Of a DNA stretch of 39,658 nucleotides, positions 26,521-34,139 are shown one piece after another. Made by a program: the position numbers and the translations under genes. Numbering within the stretch: position 1 is the first letter of the stretch; the number at the start of each line of letters is the position of its first letter. The DNA is from Pseudomonadota bacterium (GTDB lineage: Bacteria > Desulfobacterota > DSM-4660 > Desulfatiglandales > B25-G16). The stretch is from contig JAUVXZ010000005.1 of NCBI GenBank assembly GCA_030603345.1, positions 1 through 39,658 of the forward strand. The letters run 5' to 3'. Under the pieces are notes generated by a model. The model ran no database searches. It was not told the origin of the DNA and saw nothing but the letters and a program-made list of their open reading frames with translations.

Positions 26521-26844
26521 TTACAGCGCCTTTCCGCAGTAAGGGCAGAAGGTAAAATCCGGATTTGTAGGTCTTCCACAAGAGGGGCATCTGTTCTCCC
26601 CCCGCATCTGCTCGAAATCCGTTCTATCCATTCTAGCGCCATGTTCGTCCATGACAGTGTTGCATTTTTCACACATCAAGAATGGGGTCCCCCGCTTGAC
26701 TGGAAACAGGGGGATAAAGAACAGGCTCACATAATGATCAACCCGCCTCTGGTACACACCCACATGACCACAGGCCGGGCAGGATCTCGGTTGCTTATCA
26801 ACTAAAACCGTCTTCGGTTGTATTCCCCCAATAAAGAAAAACAT
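26521..26844 (-). CDS. Zinc-ribbon protein
   Basis: A 107-residue protein with four Cys pairs: CPACGHVG and CEKCNTV bracket a hydrophobic FFIPLFPVKRG segment (the zinc_ribbon_15-like arrangement), then CPSCGRP and CPYCG at the C-terminus form a second ribbon. No enzymatic motif. Such proteins are usually cytosolic or membrane-associated adaptors of unknown role. No clear ribosome site precedes the ATG, but a perfect palindrome lies 19-40 bases upstream (26863-26884). Confidence 0.8.
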   Translation of the reverse strand: MFFFIGGIQPKTVLVDKQPRSCPACGHVGVYQRRVDHYVSLFFIPLFPVKRGTPFLMCEKCNTVMDEHGARMDRTDFEQMRGENRCPSCGRPTNPDFTFCPYCGKAL

Positions 26845-26862
26845 CGGTAATAGTGTCTATAT

Positions 26863-26884
26863 AGTATAAGTTTTTGCTTATACT
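26863..26884 (-). promoter_or_regulatory. Perfect palindrome ahead of the zinc-ribbon gene
   Basis: AGTATAAG and CTTATACT are exact inverted repeats (8 bp arms, six-base spacer), placed where a promoter of the zinc-ribbon gene should lie; CTTATACT itself contains TATACT, which could be the -10. A probable repressor or activator site. Confidence 0.45.
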
Positions 26885-26905
26885 AAACTACTTTCCCCTT
26901 CTTCA

Positions 26906-27028
26906 TCAATTGAAAAGTGTCCTACCCAAGATTTGATCAACCAATCGCCTCATCTGGGCTCTGAACTGGTCTGGCGGGCCGTTGATTCGACCGAGGGTTA
27001 TTTTAAATGAAGGCCAATTAGATTCTGA
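26906..27028 (-). pseudogene. Possible 3' remnant of an unidentified gene
   Basis: In an otherwise AT-rich gap, one minus-strand frame reads SESNWPSFKITLGRINGPPD and continues QFRAQMRRLVDQILGRTLFN to a TGA, 40 protein-like residues with GC-rich codons, bounded upstream by an in-frame TAA. No ribosome site or start. It looks like the end of a decayed gene, but no family can be named. Confidence 0.25.
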
Positions 27029-27409
27029 TTATTTCAGCCGCAACTCATCATAATAGCAGACGAATGAGATTCGTTGATATTATCTTGAAATATGTGTTTC
27101 CTATGGATATTTTTTCGCTGCCAAGGTTAAATCCGATCTCTTTTCCACGTGCTTCCTCCTTGTTGTCCTATTTATCCAATTTGCCCGATTCCCTCACTCA
27201 ATGGAGACAAATCTTTCAAGCATGCCGGTTCGGCCTGTCAAGCTAAATGTGTATTCCTGTTTTTACACACCTTTTCCTCCATGCTATTGTCCTGCTCTCG
27301 AAAATTCCGCGTATCCCTTTACAAGATGAAAACGGAGTGATATTAGGAATTAGACAAAAATTTCACCTATCTCTTTAACGATTTCGCCAAGGGTTTCGGA
27401 GGGATCATC
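27029..27409. other. Spacer upstream of the MoxR operon
   Basis: About 380 bases without recognisable genes; short frames at 27064-27246 and 27149-27340 are not protein-like. The promoter of the MoxR operon should be here but I cannot assign it. Confidence 0.4.
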
Positions 27410-28348
27410 TTGAATTTCGATTTGTGTGAAAGAATCGTAGAGAACATATCTAAAGTGATTGTGGGTAAAGACCGTTCTATTGAACTGCTGCTCGTGGCCC
27501 TTCTGGCGGATGGTCATGTGCTGATAGAGGATGTTCCGGGGCTAGGGAAAACCTTAATGGCCAAATCCCTGGCGAGAAGTATTGGCGGATCTGTTAAAAG
27601 GGTGCAATTTACCCCAGACCTATTGCCTGCGGATATTACGGGTTTTAATGTCTATAATCAGCAAACCGGCCAGTTTACATTTCAACCCGGGCCGGTTATT
27701 ACCAATATTCTTCTGGCTGATGAGATTAACCGCACTATTCCTCGCACCCAGGCCAGCCTGCTGGAGAGCATGGAGGAGCGCCAAGTAACCGTGGATGGCA
27801 AAACCTTTCCCCTTCCTCATCCTTTTTTTGTCATGGCAACCCAGAATCCCATTGAACTGGAAGGTACATTCCCCTTGCCGGAGGCGCAGCTGGACAGGTT
27901 TCTCCTTAAAATAAAGCTGGGGTATCCCGAGAAAGACGAAGAGATTTCGATACTGGAGCGCTTTCAAGAGGAAAACCCCCTGCTTGAGCTCGAGGCCGTG
28001 GCAAATCCTGAACAGATTACCGAACTGCAACAGGCACGGAAAAAAGTTCGTATCTCCTCTCCGGTACGGCAATACATAACAGACATTGTGCGGGCCACTC
28101 GCGGTCATAAGTCCTTGCGTTTCGGGGCCAGCCCACGAGGATCTCTCGGTTTAATGCGCACCGGTCAAGCACTGGCAGCCCTGCGAGGGCGTGAATATGT
28201 GCTGCCCGATGATATCAAGTATTTGGTGCGGCCCGTTCTCGCTCACCGATTGATTCTCAAAGAGGAAGAGCGGTTGCAGGAAAAAAAACAAGAGTATTTT
28301 CTAGAGGACATCATAAACCAGATACCAGTGCCTGCTCCCAGCGGGTAA
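27410..28348 (+). CDS. MoxR family AAA+ ATPase
   Basis: TTG start with GGAGGG six bases upstream; no better start exists. The 312-residue protein has the MoxR AAA+ set: Walker A EDVPGLGKTLMAKSLA, the RVQFTPDLLPADITG loop, Walker B ILLADEINRTIPRTQASLLE, sensor 1 FFVMATQNPIELEGTFPLPEA and the arginine-rich QLDRFLLKI. The C-terminal helical lid ends near residue 305. MoxR proteins act as chaperones that insert metal or assemble complexes, usually paired with a DUF58 protein, which is the next gene one base downstream. First gene of a three-gene operon. Confidence 0.95.
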   Translation: MNFDLCERIVENISKVIVGKDRSIELLLVALLADGHVLIEDVPGLGKTLMAKSLARSIGGSVKRVQFTPDLLPADITGFNVYNQQTGQFTFQPGPVITNILLADEINRTIPRTQASLLESMEERQVTVDGKTFPLPHPFFVMATQNPIELEGTFPLPEAQLDRFLLKIKLGYPEKDEEISILERFQEENPLLELEAVANPEQITELQQARKKVRISSPVRQYITDIVRATRGHKSLRFGASPRGSLGLMRTGQALAALRGREYVLPDDIKYLVRPVLAHRLILKEEERLQEKKQEYFLEDIINQIPVPAPSG

Positions 28349-28349
28349 A

Positions 28350-29555
28350 GTGAGGGTTATGGAGGCACAGGAACACAGATTGCCGACCCTCTTCATTATC
28401 CCACTGATCCAGTTTTTTGTGGGATTGCTGCTTTTTGTAGCCTTACTGCATGGCCAACGGGATCTCACTGTGTTGGCTTTTCTGGTTTTAGGTATGATGA
28501 TCGCCGCAAGACTCTGGAGCAGGTTAAGCCTTTCCGGCATAAAATCCTATTCAACAGTTGACGCGCAGAAGGTCTTTCCAGGAGAAACGCTCACCCTAAA
28601 AATGAGTGCTGAAAACGCGAAGCTTCTTCCGGTCTGGCTCCAGATGAAGGTGCCTGTGGATGGCGCACTGCATCCCTCCTCTAGGGAGACGACATTCGCA
28701 AAGGAAAGTGGCCTGTTGTGGTACCAAAGGGCGCAGTTCCAGTGGGAGTTAACTGCGCAACGGAGAGGAGTGCATGAAATAGGGCCGACCCAGGTGAAGG
28801 TGGCAGATCTCTTTGGGTTTTTCCCAAGGGAGAAAGAGGCCCAAGGGTCTCTCCATATCATTGTCTATCCACGACTCGTGCCGCTGAAACCCATTTCTTT
28901 ACCGAGGAGGGATTTGTTTGGTGTTCCAGGAGCCAAGAGCCCTGTGCGGGATCCCATCTACATACTCGGTACCAGGGATTACCAACATTGGCAGCCTGCC
29001 AGATATATTCACTGGAAGGCGAGTGCACGCCACAACCGGCTACAGGAAAAAATCTTTGAGCCTTCAGAGCAGGAGAAGGTACTGCTCGTCGTTGAGGTTG
29101 ATCAATTCGCACAAAATAGTGCGGGGGAGAGCTTCGAGCGCACCCTTGAAGTAGTGGCATCTTTAGCTGTTCGATTGGACCAGAGGGGTTACGCTTTGGG
29201 CTTGGTGACCAATGGTGTTTTTGTGGGAGGAGGCCCCACAATCCTTCCTATAGCAAGAGGTCCGCAGCAGTTGCCTGGTATTCTGGAGGCTCTCGCAAGG
29301 CTGCACATGGAACCCAATGGGGATCTCGTGGATATATTACGCAGTGGGTTAGGGTTGCCCTGGGGGGTGAGCTGTGTTCACTTCTCGTATGATCAGGATG
29401 GGGCAAGCCTCGCTACAGAGGGGTACTTTTCGCACCGGAAGGTACCCGTGGTGTTTGTGGTGAGCCAGCCCCGTTCTATCTCGGGAGAGGATAAAGCTCG
29501 GGGTAAGGTTTATAGCCTAGATGACATCTGTATCAAAAGGGCAGAGAGGAAATGA
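28350..29555 (+). CDS. DUF58 domain-containing protein
   Basis: Two N-terminal membrane helices (about residues 14-30 and 40-57), an immunoglobulin-like beta segment (VFPGETLTLKMSAENAKLLP), then the DUF58 signature GTRDYQHWQPARYIHWKASA (R-x-Y, W-K) with a vWA-like stretch VLLVVEVDQFAQNSAGESFE. The start is GTG 28350, one base after the MoxR stop; ATG 28359 is also possible. DUF58 proteins partner MoxR ATPases; the exact role is unknown. The gene overlaps the following DUF4129-type gene (ATGA at 29552-29555). Confidence 0.9.
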   Translation: MRVMEAQEHRLPTLFIIPLIQFFVGLLLFVALLHGQRDLTVLAFLVLGMMIAARLWSRLSLSGIKSYSTVDAQKVFPGETLTLKMSAENAKLLPVWLQMKVPVDGALHPSSRETTFAKESGLLWYQRAQFQWELTAQRRGVHEIGPTQVKVADLFGFFPREKEAQGSLHIIVYPRLVPLKPISLPRRDLFGVPGAKSPVRDPIYILGTRDYQHWQPARYIHWKASARHNRLQEKIFEPSEQEKVLLVVEVDQFAQNSAGESFERTLEVVASLAVRLDQRGYALGLVTNGVFVGGGPTILPIARGPQQLPGILEALARLHMEPNGDLVDILRSGLGLPWGVSCVHFSYDQDGASLATEGYFSHRKVPVVFVVSQPRSISGEDKARGKVYSLDDICIKRAERK

Positions 29556-30979
29556 AAAGCAAAAGAGCAGGCTTACTGTCTTTGGCCAGCGGGGGCATGG
29601 AACTGAGCTGGCTCTATGCGTGGGCCACCTTTATTATGACCTCCCTACTCCATCGCCCTTTTCCCTTGCCAGAGGCAATTGGCACATTTGCACTGGCGGC
29701 AATGCTTACCTCTGTTGTCCAGGGAAGGGGTTGGCGGGTGATCCTGATTTTAGGGCTCCAGGTGTTCGGTTTTCTAATCACCACCTCAAGGATTGTATAT
29801 GTGTTCAACTACTGGTCCTATCCTTTTGTAAGCAACGGGTGGCTCGTGGAGTTCCTCAGCAGACCGAGAGATCCACTGGAGTGGTTTATCCTCGCTGTTA
29901 TCCTTTTCTTTGCCCTCTTGTTTTGGGTGGGGGGAGTGACTTTAGCCCGGAGGTCAACAGCGTACCTCACCATTTGCACCCGCTTTGATCTGGGAGTGGC
30001 GGCCTTTTTTTGTCTTCTACTGATAAAATTACTTTTGCTGGTAAAAGGGGGTATCAAGGTGCCGGATCCCATGGCCGAGCTATTGCTGTTTCCATTTTTC
30101 GTGTTCAGTCTTTTGGCTATCGGCATGGCCCGGAATCGGAGTACTGCCCAGAGGGATTTTCTCTCAGGCTACCAGGGGATTGGTGTGATCGTGAGTTTTA
30201 CTGTGGTCGTTCTTTTATTTGGGACAGGCCTGGTATTGCTTTTTTTGCCCTACCTACGTTTGGTTGCCGAGATGGGGTATGGAGTGTTGAAGAGTGCGGC
30301 TGGACCATTAGAACCCATCTTGGTAACTATTTTGCGGTTTCTCTTTTTCCATAATCGAAGTCGACCGGAGACAGCATCTCCTTCATCTGGGGGAGATGAA
30401 ACAGAATTGGTGTCTTCGGCTGAGAGCAGCTGGTGGATGGAGCTAATGGAGAAAATATTCGGCTGGGGGTTCTTGGGCCTGGGTGGGTTGATCACACTCA
30501 TTATTTGTGGGTTGGGCGTGTGGTACCTATTTAGGTGGCTCTTCTCAAGGACCTCTATCAGCGAAAAGAAGCAGATCCAATGGGGTCTGATTCTATTGTG
30601 GGCCGCGAGACTGCGGGCAGTTCTTTTTCTCTTCTGGGGGAAAATAGTCAGAAAAGCGAAAGGCTACAGAGACGCAGCTCAGCTCTATAGTGCCCTGCTC
30701 GCATGGGGACACCATAGTGGTCTACCACATTTCTTAATTGACACCCCTACAGAGTATGGACTGCGTCTGAGGCGTCGGTTTCCCCCACTGAATAGAGAGG
30801 TAGAGGTGATAATTGAGGCCTTCAATCAAGAGGTGTACGGCGAAACAATGCTCGATGAGCGGCAATTGACCATGGCCAGGCTCGCATGGCGAAGACTGCG
30901 CAGCCCTCTCTATTGGCCTTCCAGGCTGAAGTCCTGGTTTCTCCGACCAGGTGAGAGAGAAGAGAGGGACGTCTATTGA
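29552..30979 (+). CDS. Membrane protein with DUF4129-like C-terminus
   Basis: A 475-residue integral membrane protein: about seven hydrophobic helices in the first 230 residues, a soluble acidic loop (~270-300), a further helix pair near 305-340, and a cytosolic C-terminal domain with a GYRDAAQLYSALLAWG segment, an EYGLRLRRRFPPLNREVEVI segment and the FNQEVYGE box seen in DUF4129 proteins. Genes of this type usually stand after MoxR and DUF58 and next to or fused with a transglutaminase-like (TgpA) protease; no transglutaminase catalytic triad is visible here. Last gene of the operon. Confidence 0.75.
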   Translation: MKSKRAGLLSLASGGMELSWLYAWATFIMTSLLHRPFPLPEAIGTFALAAMLTSVVQGRGWRVILILGLQVFGFLITTSRIVYVFNYWSYPFVSNGWLVEFLSRPRDPLEWFILAVILFFALLFWVGGVTLARRSTAYLTICTRFDLGVAAFFCLLLIKLLLLVKGGIKVPDPMAELLLFPFFVFSLLAIGMARNRSTAQRDFLSGYQGIGVIVSFTVVVLLFGTGLVLLFLPYLRLVAEMGYGVLKSAAGPLEPILVTILRFLFFHNRSRPETASPSSGGDETELVSSAESSWWMELMEKIFGWGFLGLGGLITLIICGLGVWYLFRWLFSRTSISEKKQIQWGLILLWAARLRAVLFLFWGKIVRKAKGYRDAAQLYSALLAWGHHSGLPHFLIDTPTEYGLRLRRRFPPLNREVEVIIEAFNQEVYGETMLDERQLTMARLAWRRLRSPLYWPSRLKSWFLRPGEREERDVY

Positions 30980-31503
30980 ATTATAGAAATCTTACCGTGG
31001 TATTACGCCGTGGTATTCATTCCTCGCTCAACCATTTTCTACATTGCATTGCAATTAACCAACCACAAAGTCCAGATACCTTGCCGAGACATTTAATATG
31101 GAAAAAATGAATATCTGATAAGAATATCAAAGCCTCAGGCTATGATCTGAATCCTTGCGTGTCGTATATCCAACTGAATCATGCGATTCCCACCATTAAC
31201 TAATTTCATTTAATGCCGATTGAAACCTGAAATTGCCAGCACCAAGAAAACCATGCTTATGTTCCCTCGCAAATAGTTCAATCGCAAAGTAGCTTTTGGT
31301 TTTCTTCTTACGGAAGATTGTATTTTGAACTAAACAGTTTTGTCACAAGAAGAAGCAGGCCAAAATCAAGTTGACCAAGCAGAAGTATAGGGCCTGATTA
31401 TTTTGAGCATATGAAAAGGATATCAGAACATCTGGGCGGGGTCTCAAATTCCGGATAATAGCAGATATTTCAGAGCGAGATAGGATTCGATTACAGTGCT
31501 AAT
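30980..31503. other. Non-coding spacer carrying the left direct repeat
   Basis: Contains one copy of the AbiE-flanking repeat (31067-31150); otherwise nothing I can identify. AT-rich compared with the preceding operon. Confidence 0.5.
31067..31150 (+). repeat. Left copy of an ~80 bp direct repeat flanking the AbiE cassette
   Basis: Matches 33652-33735 in the same orientation at roughly 85% by eye, with an identical 24-base core at 31108-31131. The core itself holds GAATATC twice, six bases apart. See the matching entry. Confidence 0.75.
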
Positions 31504-31669
31504 TTGTTCATTAATCTGTATTGTTCATTCATTGTGAACAATCATTTATTGTGAACAAAAATTTGTTTATCCTTAGAAATAAAATTATTAGGATAATATA
31601 ATAAGATAGTTATTGACATTTGTTCAGAAAATAATTATGTTCACAAAAAATGAACAGGTGCAAATAGCG
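31504..31669. promoter_or_regulatory. Array of TTGTTCA/TGAACAA operator-like motifs
   Basis: Copies of TTGTTCA or its complement lie at 31504, 31521, 31535 (complement), 31552 (complement), 31620, 31638 (TGTTCA) and 31651 (TGAACA). The copies at 31521-31541 and 31638-31656 form inverted repeats with seven-base spacers. The cluster straddles the promoter of the AbiE operon, suggesting binding sites for its own antitoxin, as known for AbiE systems. Confidence 0.6.
31613..31641 (+). promoter_or_regulatory. Promoter of the AbiE operon
   Basis: TTGACA at 31613-31618, 17 bases, TATGTT at 31636-31641, inside the operator array. Transcription would start near 31648, so the ATGs at 31613 (TTG) and 31637 are in or before the promoter and not in the message. 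Confidence 0.55.
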
Positions 31670-31690
31670 AACAAAAAGGGTAAGAATGCG

Positions 31691-32722
31691 ATGAGAACCA
31701 GAACCGCGGAAAACAAAATTCTACGTACAGCCTTGGAAAAGCTCGAAAAGACAACTGAATTAACAGCTGAAGCGTATCCTGAGGTTGATCCCGAGGGCCC
31801 AGATGCAGTGATTCGAATCACTTGGCAAGGTATGGAGTGGCATTTTGCAGCTGAGGTTAAATACACACTCACACCAGCAATGATCGGTGCAGCTGTTCAA
31901 CAACTACGGAGGCATATTGCAAAAGGCATTCTTGTTACAAAATATGTAACCCCGCAGGTAGCTGACATCTTAAAAGAAATGGGTACTCCATTCCTCGACG
32001 CAGCTGGCAACGCATACCTAAACGAGCCCCCTCTATTTGTTTTCATCAAAGGCAACAAGCCTCCTGAGAGAGATACCGAGAAGCCTCCAATCCGTGCTTT
32101 CCGTCCGACGGGACTACAGGTTGTATTTGCCCTTATATGCAATCCAGACCTAGAAAGGGCCCAATACCGGGAAATTGCCCAAGCTGCAGACGTCGCCTTA
32201 GGCACTGTAGGGTGGGTCATGCGGGATTTGAGACAATTGGGAAATCTGGTTGAAATGGGGAAACGGGGTCGGCGGCTAATTCAGAAGGAGAAACTGTTGG
32301 CGCGGTGGGCAACGGCGTATCCAGAACAACTAAGGCCTAAGAAGTTACTAGGGACATTCAAAGCCGCCAATACAGATTGGTGGAAGGAGACTGAGCTTCC
32401 CGGCCCAGAAACGTATTGGGGAGGAGAAATCGCAGCAGCCAAGCTCACACAACACTTGAAGCCGCAGACGGCGACGATCTACACCCGCGAACTCAAAGTG
32501 CTTTTTGAATGGCTAATAAAAAATAGAATAAGACAAGACCCGGATGGAAATATCGAGATCGTGAGGAAGTTTTGGAAATTCGAACCTGATTGGGAATACC
32601 CCAACTTGACTCATCCCGTCCTAATATACGCGGATTTGCTCGCTACTGCTGATGCTAGAAACATTGAGACAGCAAGGATAATCTATGACAAAGAAATTGC
32701 TCGACTTCTCAGGGAAGATTGA
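31691..32722 (+). CDS. AbiEi-like type IV antitoxin (nuclease-like domain plus winged helix)
   Basis: Start chosen at ATG 31691 because the promoter lies upstream and overlaps earlier in-frame starts (31613, 31637); a weak AAAGGG precedes it. The first part has an ITWQGMEWHFAAEVKYTLTP strand pair with EVK, reminiscent of the PD-(D/E)xK fold, then a LDAAGNAYLNEPPLFVFIKG segment. The middle carries a helix-turn-helix (REIAQAADVALGTVGWVMRD) and a WGGEIAAAKLTQHLKP region. This matches the AbiEi_2 type of type IV antitoxin. It should repress its own operon. The stop overlaps the toxin start by 38 bases. Confidence 0.8.
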   Translation: MRTRTAENKILRTALEKLEKTTELTAEAYPEVDPEGPDAVIRITWQGMEWHFAAEVKYTLTPAMIGAAVQQLRRHIAKGILVTKYVTPQVADILKEMGTPFLDAAGNAYLNEPPLFVFIKGNKPPERDTEKPPIRAFRPTGLQVVFALICNPDLERAQYREIAQAADVALGTVGWVMRDLRQLGNLVEMGKRGRRLIQKEKLLARWATAYPEQLRPKKLLGTFKAANTDWWKETELPGPETYWGGEIAAAKLTQHLKPQTATIYTRELKVLFEWLIKNRIRQDPDGNIEIVRKFWKFEPDWEYPNLTHPVLIYADLLATADARNIETARIIYDKEIARLLRED

Positions 32723-33578
32723 CAGATTCACCATTGAGCTTTTTGAGAACATAGCAAACGTAGCTGAATCTATGAGCGCTCCTTTCTTTGTTGTCGGTGC
32801 AACAGCACGAGACACTATTCTCAAATACGGCTACGGCATCGAGACAATCCGAGCCACTAATGACATAGATCTGGGCGTGAAAGTCTCTGATTGGGATCAG
32901 TATATCAAGCTAAGAGAGGCCCTGGTTGCAACGGCAAGATTCGAACCCACAAGGGAGCCCCAAAGGCTGAAATATCAGGGAAGTGTATTGATTGATATCA
33001 TCCCTTTTGGCGCGATTGCAGATCCGGGTGGATCATTCTCCTGGCCTCCGAATCACGAAGTCGAAATGAACACGCTCGGATTCGACGAATCATATAAACA
33101 TTCTTTGACAGTTAGACTGAAGAGAGAGCCGGATCTGTATGTCAAATTCGCAAGCCAAGCTGGCTTAGCTCTCATGAAACTGATTTCATGGGATGATAGG
33201 CATCCTGAAAGGAGTAAGGATGCTAAGGATTTAGGACTTTTAATGCGCAGTCACATTGATGCGGGAAATGAGGAACGCCTCTTTAAAGAAGAAGTAGACA
33301 TAATCGAGATTCTCCGAGAAAGTGGAAGTTATGACTACACGAGGGCCAGCGCGAGATTGCTTGGCCGGGATATTTCGGCGATTGCAAATCCCGAGACAAG
33401 GGAAAGGCTTCTGAAGATATTGGAAAAAGAGACTGGCGAGAGAGACCGCTACAGGCTTGTGGAGGACATGAGAGACATTTACGCGGCAGCCAGCTCAGAT
33501 TTTGGAGAGAACCTGGCCCTGCTCGAAGAACTCAAGGCCGGCATTCTAGAAGGACCTAGAATTGCTCGGAAGGGTTGA
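32685..33578 (+). CDS. AbiEii/AbiGii-type nucleotidyltransferase toxin
   Basis: Start ATG 32685 with AAGGA seven bases upstream, inside the end of the antitoxin gene. The nucleotidyltransferase signature is complete: FFVVGATARDTIL (glycine motif), then TNDIDLGV with the DxD metal pair, and the third acidic residue in SVLIDIIPFG. A helical C-terminal part (about 150 residues) follows. AbiEii toxins are thought to transfer NTPs onto targets such as tRNA and cause growth arrest, often protecting against phage. The adjacent AbiEi-like gene is the cognate antitoxin. Confidence 0.85.
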   Translation: MTKKLLDFSGKIDRFTIELFENIANVAESMSAPFFVVGATARDTILKYGYGIETIRATNDIDLGVKVSDWDQYIKLREALVATARFEPTREPQRLKYQGSVLIDIIPFGAIADPGGSFSWPPNHEVEMNTLGFDESYKHSLTVRLKREPDLYVKFASQAGLALMKLISWDDRHPERSKDAKDLGLLMRSHIDAGNEERLFKEEVDIIEILRESGSYDYTRASARLLGRDISAIANPETRERLLKILEKETGERDRYRLVEDMRDIYAAASSDFGENLALLEELKAGILEGPRIARKG

Positions 33579-33651
33579 ATGGGGCCAATCAATCGAACCA
33601 AGCTTGTGTTGTGTATTAAAGGGAAAACCATAAGAGCGAGACATCTGAATC

Positions 33652-33735
33652 AAAGTACAGATTTTGCCAAGACATTCAATATAGAAACAGTGAATATCTG
33701 ATAAGAATATCAAAACCTCAAGCTATGAGATGATA
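33652..33735 (+). repeat. Right copy of the direct repeat flanking the AbiE cassette
   Basis: Same orientation as 31067-31150; the shared 24-base core is at 33691-33714. The spacing between cores is 2583 bases and encloses exactly the operator array and the two AbiE genes. Confidence 0.75.
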
Positions 33736-33795
33736 TGGACCCAGATTCTAACTGAAAAACACAGATCCTCAGGGTCTTTATGCATACCATATTTC

Positions 33796-34099
33796 AACCG
33801 CAGATTAACAGCAGACCCAGGGACATTCTCCCCTGCTTTTGGACCTTCAAGCAATCAATTTTAACCGCGGACACACGCACATATACACGGACGTTTTGTT
33901 TGGCCGACCCTGGCCAAATAAAAGACGCATTCGCTTCACGAAATGTTCATGCTGCAGAGAAGGATACAGAGGCATGGCTTACCTATGCCCACTCCGTCCC
34001 GGCGGGACGAGAGTCCCTTCGGGTGAGGGCATGACGGTCAATATCCGGCCACAGTCGGCCGGACATTTGTCGGCGGTAGTCTGCGTCGATCTGCGGTTT
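33796..34099. repeat. ~300 bp element with inverted ends (AACCGCAGAT type)
   Basis: The left end AACCGCAGATTAACAGCAGA (33796) faces an inverted right end GTCTGCGTCGATCTGCGGTT (34079). Internal hairpins include a TCCGGCC/GGCCGGA pair (about 34042-34062) and a CGTCCCGGCGGGACG palindrome (about 33995-34011). The ends are of the AACCGCAGATTAAC-GCAG kind seen repeatedly in deltaproteobacterial intergenic regions. No transposase. Confidence 0.6.
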
Positions 34100-34139
34100 A
34101 TTGATTTGGGAAGGAGATATATGGAACAGCCGGATAAAT

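Larger units (their letters stand above)
33579..34139. other. Spacer holding the right direct repeat and an inverted-end element
   Basis: Bases 33579-33651 are unremarkable. The rest is covered by the right direct repeat (33652-33735) and the 33796-34099 element. Open frames across it (33780-34034, 33839-34336) are not credible genes. Confidence 0.55.

Noticed and set aside
31504-31669. Repeated TTGTTCA motifs as a CRISPR or replication origin
   Set aside because: Units are 6-7 bp, unequally spaced and in both orientations around a promoter; no spacers, and no replication genes nearby.
31613-31690. Longer N-terminus of the AbiEi gene (TTG 31613 or ATG 31637)
   Set aside because: These codons lie in the promoter and operator array, so cannot be in the message if the promoter is right.
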